A DNA stretch of 64,000 nt, taken from Saprospiraceae bacterium. Its GTDB lineage: Bacteria; Bacteroidota; Bacteroidia; Chitinophagales; Saprospiraceae. The stretch lies in NCBI GenBank assembly GCA_016718205.1, contig JADKEB010000031.1, positions 682,001 through 746,000 of the forward strand, given 5' to 3'. This document shows positions 27,225 to 36,513 of this stretch, one piece after another. The notes beneath the pieces are model-generated. The model worked only from the letters and a program-made list of their open reading frames with translations, did no database searches and had not been told where the DNA came from. The position numbers were made by a program, and so were the translations under genes. Each line of letters begins with the position of its first letter. Position 1 is the first letter of the stretch.

Positions 27225-27479
27225 ATGTCTTGGAAATCAAACCATCTTATCACAGGCAATGCACCAACTGCTAACGGAGGAATTGCAGCCATAAATGCGG
27301 CTAATGCTACTGTGAAAGGCAGTAAAAACTCTCCAGCTTCAAAAATTATGGCTGTAAATATACCTGCAAGCAATGGAGTGGTTCATTTAATTGATGCAGT
27401 CCAATTAAATATCTTGAATTCAGTCATAAACTCAAAAGTTGGTCCAAATATCGACGATGTTTCATCACAAAACTATTGA
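27225..27479 (+). pseudogene. Fasciclin (FAS1) domain C-terminal remnant
   Basis: The plus-strand frame ends in a stretch with ASNGVVHLIDAV, very close to the SNGVVHVID signature that closes FAS1 domains, preceded by an Ala/Asn-rich beta strand region. No signal peptide or first half of the domain exists upstream, and the 'start' at 27225 is inside the domain. It is therefore probably a 3' fragment of a lost secreted fasciclin protein. The minus-strand frame over the same bases shows no family signal. The rest of the 27009-27595 gap has nothing else recognisable. Confidence 0.45.
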
Positions 27480-27595
27480 CGGAAGACAAGGGTCAATTTA
27501 TTCTTGATTTTTGCAGTACAAAATTTTGAACCTTAATTGCAAATTGTACTTCATATTTACCCTACTTTTGCTAACAGGATATTTTTCCGCTCAAT

Positions 27596-28039
27596 TTAGG
27601 TTTTAATTTGTTTTTCAAAATTTTGAAGTACTTCTGCAAACGGGTGCTTTTCTGAAGTGCCACTCAATGTTTCCAAAATCTTTTTCTGTACATCAGTGTA
27701 GATTTGTTCTTTGAGCGTTATCTTTTTTTCCAAAATTTCTCTTTCGTATTCCAGAATTTTAATTTTATTGGACAGATCATCATATTTTAATACTGCATAA
27801 AGGTATTCTTCGCGCTCCATTTCCAATTTTTTTCCTGCATCACCCAGAATCTTATTAAATAAAACCAGAGATGCTATTTTTTCTAAATTAGTGACATCCA
27901 GATATTCCTTGTCTACCACTTTTGAAAGCAAATAAATATCCTTTTTAAATACTTCCAATTCTTGCTAAAGTACAACAAACCTTTTCTCAACTTTAAAAAT
28001 AGAATAGAGTTGATTTTTAAGATCTTCGATAGTCATCAT
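27596..28039 (-). pseudogene. Coiled-coil hypothetical protein with an in-frame TAG
   Basis: From an ATG at 28039 the frame reads 24 codons (MMTIEDLKNQLYSIFKVEKR...) to TAG at 27965-27967, then continues in the same frame for about 120 codons to 27596. The continuation is a long charged helix (KIKILEYEREILEKKITLKE), a likely coiled coil. Either the gene has a nonsense mutation, or the 120-codon part starts at the TTG at 27958 as a shorter protein. The family is unknown. Confidence 0.5.
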
Positions 28040-28099
28040 GAGAGTAAGTTTAAATACCTTCCGTTAAATCATTGTCAAAAGAAATTCAAAACCAGAAAA

Positions 28100-28510
28100 C
28101 TATTTTCTGCCAAGCCACCAACCAGCTAACGCACCTGCAATAGAAGAAGTTATACCGGAACCTACAGCATCCCACATTGTATTGTGAACACTGCCATGAT
28201 TGAACTGTGAAGCCACAGCAAGACCTACGCTTATCGATGCTAATGTGCCAAAAATCGCACCTGTTAAAGCGCCTTTTTGCCAATCTTTTACATTCATTTT
28301 TACAAAAAGAAAAACAATCAAAATAGCCCATACTAAACAACTCACCACCATGTAAGAAATCTTAAACTCTGCTTCAGGTCGTAATATCACATCTTTAAGT
28401 CTATCCTGGTATATCATCTGATGATTTATAAACCCAGCATACACAGCCCATCCACTAAAAAAATAGCCTAAGAAGGCAAAACAAGCGGCCAATAATGTCT
28501 TTGTATTCAT
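28100..28510 (-). CDS. Hypothetical membrane protein (136 aa)
   Basis: Four predicted membrane helices: residues 4-27, 52-70, 80-98 and 112-131. The Gly-rich last pair (GALTGAIFGTLASISVG and SSIAGALAGWWLGRK) could form a helical hairpin. No catalytic motif and no family I recognise. Single gene flanked by AT-rich DNA. The 380-base gap that follows (28511-28890) contains only inverted-repeat-like stretches (28718-28754) and no gene that I can support. Confidence 0.75.
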   Translation of the reverse strand: MNTKTLLAACFAFLGYFFSGWAVYAGFINHQMIYQDRLKDVILRPEAEFKISYMVVSCLVWAILIVFLFVKMNVKDWQKGALTGAIFGTLASISVGLAVASQFNHGSVHNTMWDAVGSGITSSIAGALAGWWLGRK

Positions 28511-28890
28511 GTTAAGTTAATTTGATAAAACAAATATATAAAATATATAAAATTAATAAAATTAGGCTGTGATATTTTTAATATTTAATATATGATTAAT
28601 AGTAATTATTCTGATATTTAGATACAAATAGATGAGATTTGACCTTAGATTTTACTATTAGTTGACTTAAATCCTCCATACTTCATGAATCCTGTCTCCG
28701 AAAATAAGCTTCATCAAGTGGTTTCGGCTCCACTCCGTTGCACTCAACCACCGTCTTCGAATTAAAACAGGTAACTTAGCGCACTTACCTACATGTTACT
28801 TATCATATATATACTTTAACAGAGCCTAAAATTATTATTTGTCAAATGTACATTTTTTCATCATTGAGTAAAAACACCTATTAAAATCAT

Positions 28891-29262
28891 TCAACTTTTC
28901 TTAACCTTCTGGTTTACTTCTCCTACCCTGAAAGTGGTTATCTTTTTGATCAGCTCAAAAGGTATATCTTCGTCCAGTGGAAACTGTATCGATCCCTTGC
29001 CTGTCTTATACTTTGACAATTCTGGTTGAAATGCGATGTTGCCTGTAGGTAGTGCATAGAAACCTATGTGTTTTCTGAATGCTGCAAAATAGACCAATGG
29101 CTTATTATGGAGCTTGAAAGCAGGCATATTATATGCAATACATTCGATGGCTTCCGGTGCTGAACCAGCTATAGCACTTTTTATTTTCATAAGTATTTCC
29201 ACAATTTCAGGAGAGATGTCTTCGAAATATTCGTCAATTGTAATATATTTTTTGACTTCCAT
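28891..29262 (-). CDS. DUF1801 (YdhG-like) protein
   Basis: A 123-residue protein of the DUF1801 family. Typical features are the amphipathic N-terminus ending in VEILMKIKSAIAGSAPEA, the CIAYNMPAFKL block, FAAFRKHIGFYALP and KGSIQFPLDEDIPFELI. Members include the iron-chaperone-like YdhG group, but the biochemical role is weakly known. It lies 25 bases after the ligase-like gene and may be the last gene of that transcript; its link to the system upstream may be accidental. Confidence 0.85.
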   Translation of the reverse strand: MEVKKYITIDEYFEDISPEIVEILMKIKSAIAGSAPEAIECIAYNMPAFKLHNKPLVYFAAFRKHIGFYALPTGNIAFQPELSKYKTGKGSIQFPLDEDIPFELIKKITTFRVGEVNQKVKKS

Positions 29263-29287
29263 TTTGATTATGATTTAGCTCCATTGT

Positions 29288-30589
29288 TCAACCAACCCTC
29301 TCCCACCCTTTTTTGACATTTTCTTCGATTCCCTTGTCCAGGAGTTCACGGAGTTTTTCTTCGGATGAAGCGATCTTAATTTCTGTCTGGAGCGGGTCTT
29401 TACGGCCGGCACTGAAGTCTGTATAATACAAGACATAAGGAGGAAAAGACTGTTCAAAGGATTTATTGGTCTTAAGCCCTACAAATTTCCTTACAGCACT
29501 GCCCGTTTTACTCTCCTTGATAAATACTTCTCTAAATATGATGTCAGATTTTTGCAATTCATCAGCTCCTTCGTCCGCATTTGATATCAGTTCGATACGA
29601 GATGTCAATTGGTTGATACCTGTATCTTCGACATTGGCGACTTTATCTGTTCGGATACCCAAAAATACAGGACTTATGAGACTTACCGCATTGGACTTGC
29701 GAATACTTTGATATTGATTTCCGCCGTAAGTGAGTTTGTCTTTTTTGATCGTACCAGAACTATCTTCATTGATGATTTCAATACATTTGATTTGAATCAC
29801 TATGGAAGGTTTGACCCATTTATAAGCCAATCTATTATTAGCCACAAGTACGATATCAGCTTCACATTCAAGTGGTTGAAGCTTTTGAAGCCACTGAGTT
29901 CTGGTTTCGTCTGTAAAACCTCCGCCTACTGACGCCACTACGATCCAACCTTCACCATCATGCAGTCCTACTAAAAGAGCCCTGATACCACTGCCATCTT
30001 CCTTCATACTATAACCTATCACGGCCACATCAAGCTCCACCATAGGCTTGAGCTTGTAAGTATATCCTAGGTTATTGATAACGACAAGGCCTTCCTTCCC
30101 ACTTTCTACAGCATCGGCATAAAACTTAGCCAACTCTTTTCTGGAAGTCGTTTTGTGCCATTTCATCGGGTGGACGATATCACCTTCAGTAATAGATTTT
30201 TGTACGATGACGACTCGATCATCATTTGGTTTGTCCAATTCGTGTACAGCATCAAAGACACAAAACCTAATACTTGTTTTATCATTGGCCAAAGCTGAAG
30301 CTACCTTAAAATTGCGCGACCTATCTAATGGCAAATATAATTCTCCTGCCCAAATGCCTGTCTGATCCTTGGGAAAAGCTGCAGAAATATGAGGCAAATC
30401 CAGCACTACACCACTTCTATTGTAAATGGCTACTTCTCCATTATTTACTACAGCAATGCCAAGCTGTCCGTCGATTTTTTCGGAATAAATATATTCATCG
30501 GATTCCGGCAAGTCGGTCTGTGCATTTGCACCTTCTATTGGGATGAATCTTGAAGCTATTTTTTTCTTATAATTAATTACTGTTTCCAT
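29288..30589 (-). CDS. ATP-dependent DNA/RNA ligase-like nucleotidyltransferase
   Basis: A 433-residue protein with the covalent nucleotidyltransferase motifs in order: motif I EKIDGQ (Lys38 would carry AMP), RSG just after, motif III AGELYL (Glu83), IIIa RFCVFDAV, motif IV GKEGLVV (166-168) and motif V YKLKP (179-182). From about residue 200 an OB-fold-like domain follows (LLVGLHDGEGWIVVASVGGG), then about 150 residues of unknown type. It should adenylate and join nucleic acid ends. It starts 1 base after the stop of the gene at 30591, and it is the enzyme of the three-gene tail of the MoxR-VWA region. Whether it seals DNA or RNA cannot be told. Confidence 0.85.
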   Translation of the reverse strand: METVINYKKKIASRFIPIEGANAQTDLPESDEYIYSEKIDGQLGIAVVNNGEVAIYNRSGVVLDLPHISAAFPKDQTGIWAGELYLPLDRSRNFKVASALANDKTSIRFCVFDAVHELDKPNDDRVVIVQKSITEGDIVHPMKWHKTTSRKELAKFYADAVESGKEGLVVINNLGYTYKLKPMVELDVAVIGYSMKEDGSGIRALLVGLHDGEGWIVVASVGGGFTDETRTQWLQKLQPLECEADIVLVANNRLAYKWVKPSIVIQIKCIEIINEDSSGTIKKDKLTYGGNQYQSIRKSNAVSLISPVFLGIRTDKVANVEDTGINQLTSRIELISNADEGADELQKSDIIFREVFIKESKTGSAVRKFVGLKTNKSFEQSFPPYVLYYTDFSAGRKDPLQTEIKIASSEEKLRELLDKGIEENVKKGWERVG

Positions 30590-30590
30590 A

Positions 30591-31289
30591 TCACAGGATA
30601 GATTTTAGTTCGAGATTAGAAATATGCATGAGCAAAAGATAAGAATCGCCTTTGATCCTACCTTCGAGAAAAGCTCGATAAGGCCTTCCGTTTTCTTGAA
30701 AAATCAATGGTTCGTTGCCTTTAGGTCCACCTGCCAGCAGCATCAATACTTGTTTTTCGTGCAATTCTTTGGCCATATCATATAGAAAATCAAAAGTCAG
30801 TCCATTGGTATGGGTGAGTTGGTATTTTTTGGCAAATATAAATCGATTATACGCTTCTGCGATGGGCAATTGTTTGCCTGTCCATGATATGGGAAAATCA
30901 CTGATGATATTTTGATTTTTGGTGGCGAATGCTTTTTCTTCTTTTACGGTTCCATCTGGCAAATAGACGACTTCTGTGGCTTTGACTTTATACACAGGTT
31001 TAAGGTCAGGATTGACCAATACCTTTTGTCCACCAGAAATAATCATTCCTGTTTTGTTTAGATCGATTTCAGGATCTGCATGGATAAGGTCCTGTGCCAA
31101 CTCTTCATCTTCCCCGTATTTGGCTAGCAAGGCTTCGTACTGATGTTGGATGTCTGACTTTAACAATTTTATATTTCGAGCATTCGATCCATCAGGTAAG
31201 GTATAATGTATCGAAGGTTTTCGAACCAATCCACCAAATATTATTTCGGCATCCCTTTTCTGACTATTAGCTATTTTTAGTTTGCGCAT
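30591..31289 (-). CDS. Unknown protein between two genes of the ligase unit (232 aa)
   Basis: A soluble, mixed alpha/beta protein without signal peptide or membrane helix. A basic N-terminus (MRKLKIANSQKRDAE) is followed by beta-rich segments; a central acidic helix (YGEDEELAQDLIHADPEIDL), a PVYKVKATEVVYLPDG strand pair and a C-terminal LEGRIKGDSYLLLMHIS strand are visible. I do not recognise the fold. Neighbour spacing (18 bases before, 1 base after) makes co-translation with the ligase likely, so it may be its substrate-recognition or regulatory partner. Confidence 0.8.
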   Translation of the reverse strand: MRKLKIANSQKRDAEIIFGGLVRKPSIHYTLPDGSNARNIKLLKSDIQHQYEALLAKYGEDEELAQDLIHADPEIDLNKTGMIISGGQKVLVNPDLKPVYKVKATEVVYLPDGTVKEEKAFATKNQNIISDFPISWTGKQLPIAEAYNRFIFAKKYQLTHTNGLTFDFLYDMAKELHEKQVLMLLAGGPKGNEPLIFQENGRPYRAFLEGRIKGDSYLLLMHISNLELKSIL

Positions 31290-31307
31290 AATATTCTCTT
31301 TTATAGG

Positions 31308-31910
31308 TTAAAACATATTGAAATCCAAGTCATCGCCCGTATCTTCATTATCATCTTCCAATACTGTGGGCAACTCCAATGTCGAATAATTAAAAGTGGT
31401 CAAAGTACCAATTACTGCAAAAATATAGTCCCCCTGAGACACCAAAAAAGCATCATCCGCATCGTAAGAAGCTCGATAATTGAATGTAAAATATAGCACT
31501 TTGTACTCTTGCAATAATGCCAATAGCGCATCTGATGAATCTGCAAACCTCAGCTGATAGACCGCTTTGACATCCATATCGAGATAATCCTGAATGGTTT
31601 TTGTATCGTCCAATACTGTCTCTCCATCAAAAACAGAAGGAAATAAAGTGGCCACACTTCCATCATCATATCTAGCTACAAGCGTGCCCTTGTCAATTTC
31701 ATTGCCTTGTGCGTCTATGCTTTTGAGTGCCAATCCGCCTATCCCAAGCATGGTGCGACCATCATCGAGCATAGTTATGAAACTGCAAGGTCTATTGTCA
31801 AAATCTGAATATTTGGTTTCTGTCCATCCGTAGACTTTATTCCGCTCGAGCTTGACCAATGCCGCTGTGAAGCTTTGGTCTTTGAATACAAATTGTGGTT
31901 CTCTTGCCAT
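31308..31910 (-). CDS. Unknown protein, first gene of the ligase unit (200 aa)
   Basis: A soluble, acidic protein starting MAREPQFVFKDQSF, with many alternating strands (RTMLGIGGLALKSIDAQGNE, ATLFPSVFDGETVLDD) and a strongly acidic C-terminal tail (EDDNEDTGDDLDF). The frame reaches 31937 but the ATG at 31910 is more natural. No family is recognised. It precedes the 232-residue unknown protein by 18 bases. Confidence 0.78.
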   Translation of the reverse strand: MAREPQFVFKDQSFTAALVKLERNKVYGWTETKYSDFDNRPCSFITMLDDGRTMLGIGGLALKSIDAQGNEIDKGTLVARYDDGSVATLFPSVFDGETVLDDTKTIQDYLDMDVKAVYQLRFADSSDALLALLQEYKVLYFTFNYRASYDADDAFLVSQGDYIFAVIGTLTTFNYSTLELPTVLEDDNEDTGDDLDFNMF

Positions 31911-32121
31911 GAGATTTTTATTTCGTAATAATAACACTAAAATGATGCCAAATGGTGTAGTATTATAAAGGATGTTTAAAAAGACATAAATCAGCGAATC
32001 AAAAACGATGAACCTGACAACCTGTTTGAGACTTTTGATAATAATTCCTAATTTAACAAAGTAGAATTAAACAGTGAAAATCTAATAGTTGCTCTCTTAC
32101 ATCATACTTAAATTCACCGTC

Positions 32122-32283
32122 TAGTAATTATCATTTTCAGCCCATTGACAAAAACTTATTATTTTCGCAATGGTGCTCTTACCACTACTTTGCGGACCCA
32201 TTAAAACGTTTAACGTTTATTTTATTTAATCCAAAATTAACATCTTTTATTGGGCCAATATTTCTTATTTCTATCCTATCCAT
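32122..32283 (-). pseudogene. N-terminal relic of an AAA (OLD/ABC-type) ATPase
   Basis: Reading from ATG at 32283 gives MDRIEIRNIGPIKDVNFGLN-K-INV; after a +1 type shift the adjacent frame gives LMGPQSSGKSTIAKIISF (a Walker A). The frames join if one copy of the 7-base direct repeat AAACGTT is removed near 32205, since KINVLMGPQSSGKS is the normal beginning of this ATPase group. The match stops at 32122. The rest of the 454-base gap (31911-32364) shows no gene. Confidence 0.65.
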
Positions 32284-32364
32284 AATATTGACTTTCGATA
32301 TGCAAAAGTAACAATTTTAAATGATTTCAAAATTTATAGTTATTGGAAGATTGAATAGTTCACA

Positions 32365-33566
32365 TTACTCCTTCTTCCCCACACCTTTCAACACAATATC
32401 ATTCTGCCCTGCCCAAAGAAACAGGTCCTGCTTTTGTATCGCAGCTACCATCAAATCGGGAAACATATCAGGTGTGCAGGCAAAAACAGGTACTCCTTCG
32501 GCGCTAAATTTAGCGGCATTTTCGTGGTCGTACGATGGACTTCCATCATCATTGAGTGCCAGCAGACAGATGGCTTGTACGCCCGATTCTACTATCTTTT
32601 TCATTCGCACATGCATTTCATTGACATTGCCACCTTCGTAAAGGTCTGTGATGAGGACGAGAATGGTATCATCAGGTTTTGTGATGACTTCCTGGCAAAA
32701 GGACAAGGCCAAATTAATATCTGTACCGCCACCCAACTGTACACCAAACAGGATATCCACAGGATCTTTTAGGTCTTCAGTCAGGTCGGCTACTTGGGTA
32801 TCAAAGACGATCATTTTGGTTTTTACAGATGGAATGGAAGCCATCACAGCTCCGAATATTCCTGAATAAACGACTGATGTACCCATAGACCCACTCTGAT
32901 CGATGCAGATGACGATGTCTTTTAGCGAAGCTTTAGATTTGCGACCAAATCCTATTCGTGTTTCTGGTATGATCGTTTTATACTCGGGCTGATAGTGTTT
33001 CAGATTTTTTTAATGGTCGTATTCCAGTCAATTTCGTTGTATTTGGGATTGCGTTTTTGCGATGATTTATTGATGGCGCCACGGATGGCAGAGATGGTGC
33101 GTTGCTCGAGTTTTTGCATGAGTTCGTCCACTACTTTTTGGACCACCATTCGGGCTGTACTCTTGGTTTTTTCGGGTATCAATTTGCCCAACGCCATCAA
33201 GGTAGCTACCACATGAACATCAGGTGTCGTTTGCTCTAGAATTTCGGGCTCAAGCATGAGTTTTTGTTGTAAAGCAGGTTGTTTCATGGCATCTTTTTGG
33301 AGTACCTGTACTACGGATTCCGGAAAAAACTTGCGGATATCACCCAGCCATCTTGCAACACCCGGAGTCGATGCTTATCCGCCACCTTTTCCTTTTTGTT
33401 CCCCATAATCGAACGAACTTTTGCGCTCAAACTCGTACAATGCCGTCAAGGATTGATCTACAGACGCATCTTCGCCAGACAGTTTAATTCCTGTCCCATC
33501 TGCTTCATCTCCGCCCAGGATGAGCCGCCATTTTTTTAATGTTTCTTCGTTGGTTATGGTTTCCAT
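32365..33566 (-). pseudogene. VWA protein of the MoxR-VWA system, broken twice
   Basis: About 400 codons in three pieces. 33375-33566: KWRLILGGDEADGTG, ending GKGGG then TAA (33375-33377). The same frame continues (ARWLGDIRKFFPES) to 33000, where a 7-A run (33005-33011, minus strand) lacks one A and the frame closes at TIKKI. In the next frame HYQPEYK...RIGFGRKSKAS, then the MIDAS motif CIDQSGSMG, ILLVLITDLYEGG-type strand and QLGGGTDI. The MIDAS Asp-x-Ser-x-Ser lies just before the first ATG of the last piece, so that piece alone could not bind Mg. VWA proteins pair with MoxR ATPases. Either decayed or affected by sequencing errors. Confidence 0.88.
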
Positions 33567-33682
33567 GTTCTATATATTTATTTTTTGCCACACTTGTGAC
33601 GCTATAGCGTTAAAGGCACAAAGTCACAAAGATAAATATGGGTTGTTTAGTGTCTTTGAGTCTTAGTGGCATTTAATTGTAT

Positions 33683-35976
33683 TTAACTTATTTGCTTTTT
33701 CATCAAAAGCCTCAAAACCGGAAATACGGTTGCTGCTCTCTGATGATCAAAATTATCAGTGGATAATGCTGCATTTTGTTGTGGTGTGTCGATGATACCT
33801 TTTTTGGCTTTTTCGCCTATTTGTCTGCGCTCTCCGTATTCAAATTTAGAAAAAGATCTTCGCAAAAATGGCAATTGTTCCTGAAATGTTTCTGTATCTA
33901 GACTTTCAACCCATTTGTACAATAGATTCCATAATCTTGCTTCATATAGTAAAATCATGCCACTGCCACTCAAAAATCCTTCTAGCCAATAAGCCACATC
34001 TAGTGGTGGATTGGCCGTAGAAAGCGCCAAAGACATGCTCGTCTCCGCTTCTTCATCAGTAAATTGGCCGGCATTTAGCAATAAACGACTCACACATCCT
34101 ATAATCAACGGATGAATACCATCCTTATACGCTATAAACCAAAGTGTTTTGTACCATTCAGCTGATTGGTCGCTATCTTCTATGAGTTTGATGGATTCAT
34201 TGACCTTGGAGATGAGACCGAACATCTGCTCTGAATGTGTTTCGTCCAGACCATAACAAGCATTGGGCAATCCGATAAATACCCTGGTGAGTAAGTTTCT
34301 GACTACGTTAATGACCAATGTGGTATCTGTATTTCTCACATTTCCATATCGACCAATCTCCACCAATGAAGGAATGGCTTTCATGAGATCCACAATATCT
34401 GCAGAAATGGCGGTCAAGCCATGAATCTTATCAAGCAATGGTTGCACCAAATCAAAAAGCTCCGCAGGAATTACTTTGACGATCAGTTCTGACAGTACAT
34501 TGATGTGGGTCGTTTTGTTACTTTCTTCTTCGACAAGCGACACCGCAGCTTGCTCGATTGTATTGCCTAGGTATGACTTATCTATCAGACCTACGATGAT
34601 TTCCGGTTTCCAATGCAGCACCCAAGATTCCTTAAATGTACCTTTGGTGCGCACACTTGTTCGTTTTCCCCATGGAATATCCAAGAGTTCCAACCTATGT
34701 AATAATATACTCCGCTGCAAATCTCCATCTTTGCAAAGGTCCAAATCGTATTGTTTGTCGTGCGGCAATAGTGGTAAACGCAGTGTTTTGATGGTTTTTT
34801 CAAAATCTTCCTGAATCGGCACTTTGGGAATATCATCCGGCACATTTCCAATTCGGTCAGCGATGGTAAGTTCCTGATTGATATATTGCAACTTGACTTC
34901 TTCACCCATACACATCACGGCAAGGGTAGCTTCGTTGAGTTCGTCGAGTGTGATGGTCGATTTATTGCGCAAAGCGGCCAAGGTATGAGCCAATCTTGAC
35001 GTCTCTATCACATGTGCAGAAGAAATATCCATCTGTTTGGATCGGAAAGTTTGGGCTACTTTGACCAACCAAGTGACATCATAATCATCTGCAGATTCCC
35101 ACAAATGTTGGTACCATCCCGGCGATGAAAGCCCTGCCCCATAACCAGAATACATCGACAGCCTATGATTGGTCCAAGGTATCCAAGTAGCCACTACTTT
35201 TATCTTGGTTTTAGGTGCAGATTTGATGGTTTTGGCGTCTTGTTTATCGTATTTGTCGAGATCAGTGAGTGCAGGACCATGCCATGCACCACAGATGACT
35301 ACGATATTTTCATACATCTCATTTCGGGCCTGACGGATATAAGTACGCATATATGCTTCCCGCAAATCATTATCGGTATTTGGCTCTTTATTGTCCTCCC
35401 GTAGGGCTGCCATGCTATGATGTACTGCTTCAAAATGTATCGTTGCATCTGCATGATTGTGTACACGCTCGAAGTGATAATCCCACCATTTTTCCCCATT
35501 TTCAAATCCTGAATGGCGTGCCAATTGATAGATTGGATCACGCTTTTCCATGGCTTCGGCGATTTGGATAAACATATCTGCATCAGGTGATTCTACTCGT
35601 CTTTGTCTTGTTCGTCTGTTTCGGAAGATGATTTTTCTTGAATGACAATATCAGATTTCATCTGTAGATTGACGGCAGCCGGCATATCTAATGCTCTCAA
35701 AGCTACACCATTTTTATTGGCATATTCCGCAGCTACCCATTCCGGTGAAAACGACGAAAACGGATAAAAAACGGATGTTTTCGGTTCTGATTGGTCATAC
35801 ACCATAATGGATACGGGTGGTACCAATCCTTCGTGACCCACATATTTTAATACGTCGGTGATTTCTGGCGGACCTTCGATCATGATCATGTCGGGCTGTA
35901 TTTCCTGCAGCCGTCGGAGTACATGTGTCGCCGAACCTACGCCGTGATGCCTTATGCCTAAGATGGTGATGGTCAT
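33683..35976 (-). pseudogene. DUF5682 family protein, frameshifted near its N-terminus
   Basis: Two pieces: 35593-35976 begins TILGIRHHGVGSATHVLR, then IEGPPEITDVLKYV, the usual DUF5682 N-terminus; 33683-35575 carries the rest, with KRDPIYQLARHSGFENGEKWW, RQARNEMYENIVVICGAWH and a long helical C-terminal part. The second frame is open further upstream (VESPDADMFIQ) right to the first piece's stop, so a single missing base near 35594-35600 would join them into about 765 codons. DUF5682 proteins are fixed members of the MoxR-VWA-DUF5691-SWIM gene set; their biochemistry is unknown. Confidence 0.87.
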
Positions 35977-36513
35977 ATTATTGTGCTTCTAACATTCCGT
36001 TAATATCATTCATTGCTTCAGAGTATTTGATCGATGGAAACCACTTATATGTTTGCCTAAAAATGTCCTTTTTAGTTTCAATGTACATTTTAAAAAATTT
36101 GGAACTATTTAGCAACAAAGTTAGAAGCATTTATTAAAGCATCTAGTACACTAAGCAAGAAAATTTGAAACGTAAACACTCATTTGCAACGTAAACAATC
36201 AATTAAGGTGGTCCAAACAAATAAAAAGCAAAAATGTAGAGATTGTGATCCCTAGAAGCGCGTATAAAAGACATATTTTCGAGCATCCTTGCCATACTTA
36301 TATTTATATCTCACCCTTAATTGCTGCTTTTGTATTATTTTTGTATTTTTGTTTCATTAACATACATATCAGGAAATTTATTTTAATCTTGACATTATGA
36401 ATACTAAATTTTTTACTAACAAAGAACTGATTACTCTTTAAAAAAAGATAGTAAAGATTAAAGTAATAAGTCGTAATAAGTCTGGAAATCATTATTACTG
36501 AATGTTTTAGCCA

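Noticed and set aside
27041..27373. Minus-strand frame of 110 codons with a hydrophobic N-terminus
   Set aside because: It overlaps the FAS1 remnant on the plus strand and the start of the dioxygenase gene; the residues have no family pattern and mirror an Ala-rich plus-strand frame.
36304..36492. Minus-strand frame of 62 codons
   Set aside because: Biased Ile/Lys/Asn composition in an AT-rich gap; no features. The 35977-36513 gap shows no gene.
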